From Lucinisca nassula (Eukaryota > Mollusca > Bivalvia > Lucinida > Lucinidae): 64,000 bases of DNA. The translations under genes were made by a program, and so were the position numbers. The stretch covers positions 63,756,587-63,820,586 of the forward strand of contig OY757019.1 in the NCBI GenBank assembly GCA_963580285.1, given 5' to 3'. This document shows, piece by piece, positions 55,144-64,000 of this stretch. The notes under the pieces are model-generated. The model saw only the letters and a program-made list of their open reading frames with translations. It made no database searches and was not told where the DNA came from. How positions within the stretch are numbered: the stretch's first letter is position 1; each line of letters opens with the position of its first letter.

Positions 55144-58100
55144 TTAGATGGACCGCCCCAGTTCCTCAACAAACGCGTCCATCTCTTGTTGTGTGATGTA
55201 ATCTTTGTAACCATAAGCCTGTGTGTCAACTCAAGTTTTCTGCCATCCAACGCTTGGAATCGAAGGGCGACAGCGACACCTTGTTGAGATGCTGCTCGTA
55301 GATGCGGTGACGCTCCGACCTAAGAACATCCATGCCATGGCGGAAGGTTTGCTTCTCAAAGAGAGCCTCTTTGAACTGCTCGTGCCTGATGCACTTCTTG
55401 ACAGTTGCTTTTCTCACACCCTTGGCCTTTTTAATGTTCTTTGCCTGGAGGATGGAGTACATCTCCGGCCGCAGGCCCACATATTCGGCGATTGACTGCC
55501 CGGCGCACTCGTCCTTCATCTTTCCGAGAACCTTCTTGTTCTCTGTGCTGTGCAGCAGGTGGTCTTTCGGGTAATCGGACGTGTCGTAGAGGCCCTGGTG
55601 CTTGGCCATGTCCTCGTAGACATCCTCTATCTCGATTTTCAGGAGCAGATTGTCGGTGTCCGTGTAGAGGAGCTGGCAGCGGTCTTCGTACTGACTCTGG
55701 AGCCGTTTGTAATAGAAATCGTACATCAGGGTTTTTGAAAGGTCCAGAATGCTCATACCTACGTAAATCGGGATATTGAGCACTAGACGGCTCTTTTGCA
55801 TCTGGACTGCTACAAGATCATCGTCGAAGATGTTGGCTCTGGCAAAGGCTGGGCTGGCGATGAGACGCCTGAGTTTATCTTCCTCGTTGGCGCGGACCAG
55901 CTTGACGTCGACACGCATGCGGAGGTTCTCCATCGTCTTGCCGAAGACCGAATTGTTCATGAGCCTGTAGAGATCCTTCTCAAAGTCACTGGTGGCCTTC
56001 TTCCGGAGCTCAGTATTCATACGGATGTAGGGCTCCATCCAGGGGCTCTGCTGGAACCGGAGGGCACGTTGAATCTTGGTCAGACGCATACCCAGAGATA
56101 TGTATAGCTGGAGATTCCGATAGTGGAGCACGTAGAGGTCTTCGTGCGAAGGTTGGGTACCAACTTCTCAACCTCTGTAGGTGCTCCCAAAAAAGCGCCA
56201 TCGAGAAGTTCGCACTGGTACTCCGACATCCACTCCTTCTTGACCACTAATCGCTCTGGTGCTAGCGGGTAGGCATTGTGTGCCTTGTGCAGCTCTGCTG
56301 GATATTCCAGATCTACCTCTAGGATATAGCCCTCTTCATTGTCTGCGGGTAGTTCTGCAATGGTTTCTGCGAGTCCCGATACATCGACCCAGTGGAAGTC
56401 TCTGATGGGGAGGGCCTGGCTCATAGCCCATCCATAGAGATTGTTCGCATCGAGATATAAGATATAGCTACTGGGTTTTTCTGGGTCATAATCCTCGACC
56501 TGAGGATTGTTGGCCTTTGCATATCGTTTTGATACCATCGAGATACCTCCGCGCATCCCCTTCTCGACAAACAGGTGTTGGTCGTAGTCTGTAAGCAGCT
56601 CGAGCTCCACTCCTGTCTTTTTAAGGGGCGTCCCACGAAAGCCCCAGGCTGGTGTAGAAGTGCGCTGGGTCTAAACCGTACTGCGTCAGGGATGTCTTTC
56701 GGAATTCCTCAAAGACATCTGCCAGCGTGAGAACATCTGTGCGATTGTAAAGGTCGTGGTAGTCCCCCAGGGTCTTACACCCACAGACCTCCCATACTCT
56801 ATGCGCGTTGGCGTAGTCGTCGTCGCTGATGTGCTCGTCGGTGAGCTTGCTGTAGAATACCTCTTTCGAAGGGAGCTTGGTCGCGGGGAAATGGTCCCAG
56901 GAGTCCATATACTCGTAGGATAGACGCCTTCCGGGTCAAGAGCTGGAGCCTCTGACGGTTTGGTTCGTATTGGGATGTGATCTTGAAAGACTCTGGCTGG
57001 TTTGATGCCACCAGTTTGTCCAGGGAAGCGAGCACGAACTCGTCGCTATCGATGAAACGGAGCTGTCCGAGAGAGAAGATGTATGTTATTGGGGATGCAG
57101 GAGACTCTGCCTTCGACCCTCAAGATGGCCTGCATGAGCAGGTGGGAGCCGTACCCTCTGAGGTTGTGGAACACCACAGGAATAACGATGGTCTTTGGGT
57201 TTAGCCTCAGCTTTAGGTTGCAGGCGTTGCGAGCTGCCCCTCGATATTTACCCGTGATATGGCAGTGGTCGCGGACAGTCACCGTTTAGCGGTTTTTCGC
57301 ATATATAGCAATTCGCGGCATTGTTATGGGCCTGATAGTCCTTTCGTGTCATCCTTATGTTTTTAGGGTTGGCTAGCACGCTCTTAATCTTGCGCTCCTC
57401 CTCCTGGAGTGATTTTAAGAAGTGCTCTGTTGCATTTGGGCCGCGATACTCGACAGGCGGCTTTGTCGTTCCATCACACCGCACCACGATATAGCAGTAG
57501 CTGCAAGCCTCATGTTGTTGTGTTCGTTGGTTGTTACTTTTTCGCTCGATCTTGGTGGTGAGAACCTCAAAGTCTACATAGATGACGAATGGGGTTGGTT
57601 GCTGCTTGTGGTGGTTCTGGAAGGTGAGCTTGTTCTTACCCTCCTCTGGCATCTCCACCCGGACAGCCGTCTGGCTGATGCCTTCGCACTCAAGCTTGTG
57701 GGCCTCCAGCAGATCTTTTCTCGTGTATCCATGAAGACATCGTTCACAGAAGTGCTTCTTATTACTGTGCCTGCTCTGGTCAAATAAGAGGCGGCTGAAG
57801 TGCTTGATCCAGGTGTAGTGGAATTTACCGGATTTTTCGATCAGCAATAGGTTGATCCTTGGTATTTCTTGTTGCTGCTTGCTGAGGCGGTGTATGATGA
57901 TACCCTTGTCCCAGCCAAAGACATTGATGGATAGGTTGTTCTGCCGCTCAAATTTTGGTATCTGTGAGATGGGTGTGGGACTATCAATCCCTTCAAAGTT
58001 CAGACCATCATTGGTAGGATACCAACTTGGTCTCTGTTGGTTATGTGGTGGTGGCGGATTTGCCAGAGCCGCTCGGAGCGTCCATCGAAAGCAGTCTTGG

Positions 58101-58755
58101 TCCTTGTTCTTTATGTTAACCAGTGCCTTCTTATATCTTAATTCTGCTAGGAGTGGAATGTAGGACCTACCCCGAAGAGGCTGATATCTGGCAATGTCCA
58201 GCCAAAGGGTGTGTACCTGATCTACAACCCAGCCAGACCCTCTCTGCGTCGACTTTTCGAGTGTTTCCTGGATCTGTGGGAAGATTTCATCGAGAGCCCC
58301 CTTGATTTCGCTGGCCTGGAGAAGGGCCTCCTGTTTGTGGCGAAGCACGGGGGTTGTGTACTCCTCACTACCGTCTGGGTTGTCCTTCCGAATCTGAATC
58401 TTGAGAGCCAACTGGAACTTCACACCACCCAGCGCCTCGATCTCTTCCTCGAGCTTGCTACTGATTTGGGGCACCACAGCCTCGAGGAAAGTCCTGGGGT
58501 CTGCACTATGAGGATTATTGGCAGGAACGTCCATCTGCCAGCCCCTCAAGAAGTCGCCAATAACCCATGGGGTCTGCCTGAAGATTAGCTGTTGCTCAGC
58601 AGATGTAAACAAATCCAGGATCTCATCCTGATATTCCTTGACGGATCTCAGGACTTTCTCGCGGAGGATAGGGTCAAATTCCTCTTCGATGGCTTTCTTT
58701 TGGCGGCCTTCTTTTTGCGTGGTGGTGGGGTAGGTCGATATTTTTCATGCTGTAA
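55144..58755 (-). pseudogene. POLB: Polinton protein-primed family B DNA polymerase, seven frame breaks
   Basis: About 1200 codons, reading leftwards from near 58755 to a TAA at 55146-55144. In order: a basic lysine-rich start; GSGWVVDQVHTLWLDIARYQ; a C2HC-like finger (FCERCLHGYTRKDLLEAHKL); exonuclease motif I (YVDFEVL, about 57572); a Cys/His block (CYICEKPL, then DHCHITGKYRGAARNACN) resembling an endonuclease VII-type finger; exonuclease II (YGSHLL); exonuclease III (YNRTDVLTL); motif A (LDANNLYGWAMSQ); motif B (NNSVFGKTMEN); motif C (YTDTDNLLL). Single-base shifts lie near 58690, 57265, 57065, 56940, 56625, 56130 and 55229. The exonuclease II aspartate is glycine (codon 57150-57148). Motif C has Asn where Ser is usual. 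If intact it would replicate the element from a protein primer. Confidence 0.9.
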
Positions 58756-58757
58756 GG

Positions 58758-59300
58758 GTTTTAAAGGTGCATTATTGAGCTATCGGGCTTCAAAAATGAA
58801 AAGCGTGTTTTTCGGTTTTATTTCTTCTATTCATGTAGCTTTGTCAATTGTAATCTTCTGAAACCAAATACCACTTCGGAACTTTGTGAAAATTGTCGAT
58901 TTCATTTTTGTTTACCTATATTTTTTTTTTGTTGTTGGGAATTCCTATCTAAAAATATTCCTGTCACGTGACAAATAGCCGGCAACATCACTGCGGCGAA
59001 CAACAAGATGGCGACCTCCGGTTGATCTGAGGAAAGTAGAATTTTAGTCCAAATTACAAGTATTTGACTTTCAACGACACTGACTCAATACTATCATGCA
59101 TGTTTATATGTTATCAAATGATAACGCATCAATTTACAGGCAAGAACATTATTTTGCCGTCAATATCTAAGGATGAATTTCTGAATCGATGAGAATTGAC
59201 ATGGGGATCGTTTCAAAGATACACAAAAAGCGCATACATGTAATAGTACATGTATGATGTGGGTATTTGTTAGAATTAGACGATACTAGCAATAACCTTT
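58758..59300. other. Unclassified sequence right of the Polinton
   Basis: The coding signal stops at about 58757 and AT-rich sequence follows, with GTCACGTGAC at 58971-58980. A Polinton terminal repeat could lie here, but with the left end missing there is nothing to compare it with. No gene recognised. Confidence 0.35.
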
Positions 59301-59625
59301 TGATTTGTTTGGTTTGAGGGTTAACGTCCCAATTAACACTGTTTAACGCCCCCATCAACACTGTATAAGTAATTTTGGAGACATAGCTTACAATTTTGTG
59401 GGACTTTTATATACCCGACATTGAGATGAAATGAAATCTCATTCCCTGTCGCCCAATGTGACCAATAGGGTTTATATGCATGGGCGGCCCGACTCGCACC
59501 GCTTTGCCTGGGCAGGCTTGGATCCTCTAGGCGGTTTACCAATACTCCTAAGCGGTCGGTTTAAGCTCTGCTGGCAGCATCGTGCAGCCCACCTATTTCC
59601 TCAAGCCCCGCAAAGGGAGCCGAGC
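59301..59625 (-). mobile_element. SINE-like repeat (GACGTTAAACC family)
   Basis: Near-full copy, tail at the left (TTTGATTTGTTTGGTTTGAG), with a small internal duplication of the AACGTCCC/AACGCCCC start. It faces the next copy in the opposite orientation. Confidence 0.65.
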
Positions 59626-59682
59626 AAGAACTTTTTAATACCGAAACAAAAGAGAAACACTATCCATATTCGCACCGCCCAT

Positions 59683-59950
59683 TGGGGCTTGAAGAAATAT
59701 ATGGGCTGCGTGTTGCTTCCACGCAGAGCTGTAACTGACCCGCACACGAGTACTGGTAAACATCTTAGAGGATCTAAGCCTGGCCAAGCAAAGCGATGCG
59801 AGTCCGTTCATTGGTTTCATTGGGCGACAGGGCTTGAGAAGTCATTTCATCTCCATGTCTGGTAAAAGTCTTACTAAATTGTTATCAACGTCTCCAAAAT
59901 GACTCTAACAGTGTTGAAGGGGACGTTAAACCTCAAACCAAACAAACAAA
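59683..59950 (+). mobile_element. SINE-like repeat, inverted partner
   Basis: Same family in plus orientation, ending GGGGACGTTAAACCTCAAAC and a CAAA tail. With 59301-59625 it forms a head-to-head inverted pair with a spacer of about 57 bp. Confidence 0.7.
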
Positions 59951-60009
59951 CGTGCGCCAGGACCTTTCTACTCACTGATACTGGGGTCGGCCACATTTTT
60001 CCATTACTT

Positions 60010-60172
60010 AGAAGCCTCCGTGGTGCAGTGGTTACGCTACTCGCCTTGTAAACCAGGGATCGCAGGATCGATCCCGGGCTTCTCCAGACTTTCGGATGAG
60101 TCTTTAAACCGAGGTCCCGTCTCCGTATGACCTTAGCTGTTGGTGGGACGTAAAACTAAAACTCACTCACTT
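60010..60172 (+). mobile_element. tRNA-derived SINE (Thr-like head)
   Basis: 60010-60086 folds as a tRNA, with a 7-bp acceptor stem GAAGCCT/GGGCTTC, box A TGGTGCAGTGG and box B-like GGATCGATCCC, and TGT in the anticodon position. A non-tRNA tail (AGACTTTCGGATGAGTCTTT to GTGGGACGTAAAAC) follows; it is shared with 44012-44107, which marks it as a SINE and not a free tRNA gene. Confidence 0.8.
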
Positions 60173-60241
60173 TTCCATTACTTGCAGATTTACAGCACAC
60201 ATCAATCTTGCAATTACGGTAGAGGTCTTAACCTGCACAGC

Positions 60242-60535
60242 GCCGGCCTCGGTAGCTCAGTCGGATGCGCGTCTGACTGGTGATCATGGGGAAGCAGGTT
60301 CGATACCTGCCGGGGTCGGCAATATTCTTTCGCGGGGATTGATCATGAAATCTTTTCTACGGTCATTCTATCCATTTTGCTGGTTCAAGCAGGGCAGTTG
60401 TCAGTTTCTGGCGAAAGAATGTGCACTCTCCTGGTCACCTCTTACGTATAAGCCTGCCCAGGAAAAGTAAACTGACAGGCTCAAAAACGGCCTTAATGGT
60501 GTTGACTGGGCCGTAAACACCAAAACAAACAAACA
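60242..60535 (+). mobile_element. tRNA-derived SINE, full length
   Basis: 60242-60320 is tRNA-like: acceptor GCCGGCC/GGTCGGC, box A TAGCTCAGTCGG, box B GGTTCGATACC. The body carries TGTCAGTTTCTGGCGAAAGA and ATAAGCCTGCCCAGGAA and ends in a CAAA-rich tail. The copy at 14672-14897 is a truncated relative. Confidence 0.85.
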
Positions 60536-60582
60536 GTTAACCTGCATAGGGGATGACTCTCCCTGAACAGGGCGCCTCCAGT

Positions 60583-60873
60583 TTGTTTGTTTGATTTGAG
60601 GTTTAACGTCCCCGTCAACACTTTAAAGGTCATTTTGGAGACGTTGCTTCCAATTTTGTGGGACTTTTACCCGACATTGAGATGATATGACATCTCAAGC
60701 CCTATCGCCCAATGAAACCCATAGGGTTTATTAGCATGGGCGGTCCGCCTCGCACCGCGGTTCCTGGACAGGCCTAGATCCTCTAAGCGGTTAACCAGTA
60801 CTAGTGTGCGAGCCGGATTCAGCTCTGCGTGGAATATTCATGCAGCCCATATATTTCTTCAAGCCCCTATGGG
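60583..60873 (-). mobile_element. SINE-like repeat (GACGTTAAACC family)
   Basis: Well-preserved copy, tail at the left (GTTTGTTTGATTTGAGGTTT), head at the right (CATATATTTCTTCAAGCCCC). Confidence 0.7.
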
Positions 60874-61169
60874 CGGGGGCCGGTGCCTCCAGTTAAACGT
60901 TCCGATCCAAAGGGCGGTACGCATTTTGACATTCATCACTGTAAATGGTGTTCAGACACCGAAATAATCATCGCCGGGCCAAACCGAGGGCCTCTGGCAT
61001 CAGAGTCAAGTGCACTAACCACACTGGGCTGTCACGCTCAGTTTATTACATAAACTCCAGGTTTACAGGATGAAACTCTGCACAGTAATCGGCTCTTTCG
61101 CTGTACATTGGGTCGTTCTCCCTGCTCCGGTGGGGGGGGGGTCGTGTGAGTACCAGCTGATAGCAAGCC

Positions 61170-62205
61170 GGGGGAATGAACAACAGACAGCACATAATGT
61201 CATCCTACTGGATTTCAGCAAGGTCTTTCACAAGGTTCCGCACAACGACTTGCAGTCAAGCTCTGCTGTTACGGGATACCAAGCAAGGCAAAGTCGTGGA
61301 TCAAGAATTTCATTGCTGATGGATACCAGAAAGTCGTAATTGATGATTTCTTCATCTGCACCCGTTACTTCTGGTGTTCCACAGAGTACAGTGCTCGGCA
61401 CTCTCCTCTTCCTCATATACATCAACGACTTGCCACCACGCGTCTCCCCTGTTCGCTGATAACTGCCTGTTGTACCGAGTTGCTGTCGCTCAAGAGGACT
61501 TGAATCATTTACAAGCATGGGAGAGAGACTGGCAGATGCGTTTTCACCCAGACAAGACAGTTTGAGTACATTAGAATCGGCAACAAAAGCAAGATAATGG
61601 AGTCATCAAACAACATCCATTGCCAGAAGTAAAGCAAAAAAACTGGTTATAGACAGTACACTGGTGTGAAAGAGTCACACTGACATGCTTTGACTAGCTT
61701 CTAGTCGGATATCATATTTTAAAACTAATAAGTAATATTCTTCTACCCCTTTTTTGATCTTGGGAAGATATATACCCTGACTAAAATATCAGTTTGCCTT
61801 ATCAGTTGGTGTTCGGTAAGGGGTACAGAAAGGCAATAAATATTTCATAACTGTAGCTGTAATCAATCATTTACCAAGGAGAATCTTGCGAGGTAAAATT
61901 CGCATTGTACTAGACCTTAGTGTCTGAGACAAGATTAAAGTCTAACAAGGTTTCATATTTGATAAAAACACACATGAAGGTTGGTAATTGGTTAATATGA
62001 CATCAAGGTCTAGTAGCTAGACTATGACATGCTATCTACGACAGACAGCCAGACAGTTGCTTTCATATCCTACGCAGAAATCTCTCTGCACGCCCAAAGG
62101 ACATCAAGGCAACAGCATACAAGTCACTAATTAGACCTAAATTAGAATATGCTTCCACCGCCTGAGACCCCTACAAACAAACCAGTCCAGTTCAATCGCA
62201 ATCTT
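61170..62205 (+). pseudogene. Jockey/CR1-type LINE reverse transcriptase remnant
   Basis: Reverse transcriptase motifs occur in order but in different frames: VILLDFSKVFHKVPHNDL (about 61200), [20 protein letters not shown] (about 61370-61430), FADNCLLYR (where FADD is expected) and DLNHLQAWERDWQMRFHP (about 61500-61550). After a 335-bp MITE the C-terminal block LRRNLSARPKDIKATAYKSL and IRPKLEYASTA appears (about 62070-62160) with an in-frame TGA. This order is typical of Jockey/CR1-group LINEs, which copy RNA into the genome. The catalytic Asp pair is damaged and frameshifts are present, so it is dead. Confidence 0.8.
61690..62024. mobile_element. MITE with 9-bp target-site duplication, inside the LINE
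   Basis: Perfect direct repeats TGACATGCT flank it (61681-61689 and 62025-62033). The ends are imperfect inverted repeats: TTGACTAGCTTCTAGTC against TAGTCTAGCTACTAGAC, 13 of 17 positions identical. LINE coding sequence continues on both sides. A 9-bp duplication fits MULE-type transposons, or hAT at one base more than usual. Confidence 0.75.
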
Positions 62206-62985
62206 CCGTTCACATCCGCTATCTTACTGTGCATATGTATATTGGAAATGAAAATAGGGGGGTTGGTAAAACCTAGTATATCTTGAATTTCTCGAATCAA
62301 GGTCTGCTTTAATTAAGGAAATTTAGTAATCCCGGATCGTATTGTTATTGACGAAGAGCTTTGTGTGAATGATCCATGTCCCTGTCGTGAGATAGATATG
62401 AGCTTTATTTGTTTAACCGTCATTCATGAAGGCTTACAAAAGTATTTAGGCTGATGAAATAATTATATATATATATATATATATATATACCCGGAGCAGT
62501 TTCGTTAAGTCGATTTTTTAGAAAAAAAAAAACTGTATTAAGTCGAACCGAATATCAAGTCGATTTTTTTGGTTCGACTTAATTTTCAAGGCTTCAGAGT
62601 AACGTCTTCCGCACGGCTTTGGCCATTGAGGCACATATATGTGTTAAAAGGGCATATTTTCTGTAAAAGTACGCTTTTTAGTGGGAAAAAATCCGTCAAT
62701 TAAAAAAATTCTGAGGACTTTTCTTAACTCCAGTATATATGTTCATATATATATTGTTGTCAAACTTGTTGTAATAAGTCGATTTTTTCTTTAAAGTGCC
62801 ACATTTAATTTATTCTTCGATAAATATTCACAAATTTATACCAATTGATAGATTTCATCCTTTTTCTGAATCGGAGTGCAAAATATCAAAAATATCTATG
62901 AAAGATCAATAATCTATATTTGTTTGAAGTTTCTGAATTCTATATATATCATATATACGCCACCATTTAAAGCGATTGCATTTTT
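62206..62985. other. AT-rich sequence with (TA)n and AAGTCGA repeats
   Basis: A (TA)13 microsatellite lies at 62464-62489. Around 62500-62600 TTAAGTCGA occurs in both orientations (for example TATTAAGTCGAACC and GGTTCGACTTAAT), giving an inverted repeat, and ATAAGTCGATTTTTTC recurs near 62776. Possibly a degraded MITE. No gene. Confidence 0.4.
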
Positions 62986-64000
62986 AGCTCACCTGAGCCG
63001 AAGGCTCATGTGAGGTATTAGTATACCACGAGCCGTCGTCCGTCGTCGTCCGTCGTCGTCGTCCACACTTTCAAAGAAGTATATCTCCGGAACCAGTGGG
63101 CCAATCTTGATCAAATTTCATGTGAAGCATTATTAGGTAGGGGGAAAGGCTGCATACTGTTTTCGGGCAGATCGGATTGGAACTCTGGTTGCCATGGCAA
63201 CAAATAGCTCCCATAGACTTAACATAGGAAAAAGTTTGTCATCACTCTAGCTCCGTCAATTTTTTTCTGATTGTCTTCATTCTTGCAGATAACGAGGACA
63301 GGCATGAAATCTCGATCAAGTTCGATTTTGGGCTGAATCGGATTTTTCACTCAGGAGTTACGTGCCCTTGAGCGTTAGGAAAAAGCTTGTCATCACTCTA
63401 GCTCCGTCAATTTTTTTATGATCGACTTCATTCTTGCAGATAACGAGGACAGGCACGAAATCTCGATCAAGTTCGATTTTGGGCTGAATCGGATTATTCA
63501 CTCAGGAGTTACGTGCCCTTTAGCATTGAAAAAATTGCCTATTGACTTAACATGGGGAGAATGTTGTCATCACCGTAGCTGCTTCAATTATTTTCAGATT
63601 GGCTTTATTCTTGCAGATAACAAGCACAGCCATGAAATCTCGGTCAAGTTCGATAACTGGCAGAATCGGATCATTCACTTAGGAGTTACCTGCCCTTGTG
63701 TGTTTTTGCATTAGGGTTAATGGGAATTTCAAAAATGTATATCTTAAAGACTACTTGGCCAGCTTTGATCAAATTTCATGTGTCGCATTATTGGGCAAGT
63801 GGAAAGGCTTCATTAGGTTTTCAGGCAGATCTGAGTGGAACTCTGGTTGCCATGGCAACATCTAGCTCCCATAGACTTCACATAGGAAAAAGCTTGTCAT
63901 CAATCTAGCTCCGTCAATTTTTTTCTGATCGACTTCATTCTTGCAGATAACCAGTACAGGCATAAAATCTCGGTCAAGTTCGATTTTGGGCCGAATCAGA
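62986..64000 (+). mobile_element. Helentron-like element, family J core, running off the window
   Basis: The 5' stem-loop AGCTCACCTGAGCCGAAGGC then TCATGTGAGG is preceded by T5 and followed by repeated CGTCGTCCGTCGTC. Units of 140-160 bp follow (GTCATCACTCTAGCTCCGTC, CATTCTTGCAGATAACGAGG, AGTTCGATTTTGGGCTGAAT), with GGTTGCCATGGCAACA in the longer ones. The 3' end is outside the window. Confidence 0.7.

Larger units (their letters stand above)
46227..58757. mobile_element. Polinton/Maverick (adintovirus-like) element, left-truncated and decayed
   Basis: About 12.5 kb, more GC-rich than its surroundings and densely packed with overlapping or closely spaced frames on both strands. It encodes a protein-primed-type DNA polymerase B, a retrovirus-like integrase, a major capsid protein, a packaging ATPase remnant, a penton-like candidate and six or so accessory proteins. 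That set defines Polintons. The left end is cut inside a gene against the retrozyme array. I found no terminal inverted repeats or 6-bp target duplication at either end. Nearly all genes are broken, mostly by single-base indels. Confidence 0.92.

Noticed and set aside
55144..58755. Programmed ribosomal frameshifting in the polymerase
   Set aside because: Seven shifts in two directions, without slippery heptamers at the sites I could locate, are better explained by indels or sequence errors.
46227..58757. Bacterial or phage contamination, because of dense genes and higher GC
   Set aside because: The gene set (protein-primed PolB, integrase, double jelly roll capsid, packaging ATPase) is that of a Polinton. 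A mollusc-type pogo MITE is inserted in it, and the frames are decayed.
58758..59060. Right-hand terminal inverted repeat of the Polinton
   Set aside because: The left end is missing, so there is no partner to compare, and no 6-bp target duplication could be identified.
60010..60320. Two functional tRNA genes
   Set aside because: Both tRNA-like folds continue into SINE bodies that recur without the tRNA part elsewhere in the window.

Overview
The window is nuclear DNA of a marine invertebrate, most likely a bivalve mollusc. The clues are dispersed elements opening with AGCTCACC and closing with CTCTTGT around arrays of 130-176 bp core repeats, several tRNA-derived SINEs whose tails end in CGTTAAACC or GACGTAAAAC, and an invertebrate-type Polinton. 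I see no intact host gene. Almost everything is mobile or repeat DNA, inserted into one another several layers deep. || Layout: 1-44 kb is a mosaic of non-autonomous Helitron/Helentron-like elements (the 'pearl' style known from bivalves). Each has a 5' hairpin, a variable tandem core and a 3' hairpin followed by CTTGT. At least ten core-repeat families occur. Four insertions (17.2-19.2, 20.7-25.4, 26.8-30.4 and 31.6-33.9 kb) can be bounded because an uninterrupted copy of the target also lies in the window. tRNA-SINEs at 12.5, 14.2 and 14.7 kb are flanked by perfect target-site duplications of 13-15 bp. MITEs and small pseudogene remnants (0.5 and 37.4 kb) are scattered among them. || 44.58-46.23 kb is a 384-bp tandem array. 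Every unit carries a textbook type I hammerhead ribozyme core on the minus strand, so it looks like an animal retrozyme. A sixth copy of the ribozyme, inverted relative to the array, sits alone at 7.8 kb. || 46.23-58.76 kb is a Polinton/Maverick (adintovirus-like) element truncated at its left end. It holds a protein-primed family B DNA polymerase, an integrase, a major capsid protein, a packaging-ATPase remnant, a penton-like minor capsid candidate, and several conserved proteins of unknown function. Its products would have replicated, packaged and integrated the element, but nearly every gene is broken by single-base frameshifts, a few stops, one internal deletion and one MITE insertion. Its minus-strand capsid-side genes run straight into the hammerhead array in the ribozyme-sense orientation. 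|| 58.8-64 kb holds unclassified DNA, an inverted pair of a SINE-like family, two tRNA-SINEs, a decayed Jockey/CR1-type LINE split by a MITE with a 9-bp target-site duplication, and the start of another AGCTCACC element. || The most interesting items are the hammerhead array, its junction with the Polinton, and the set of empty sites that define the Helentron-like insertions.
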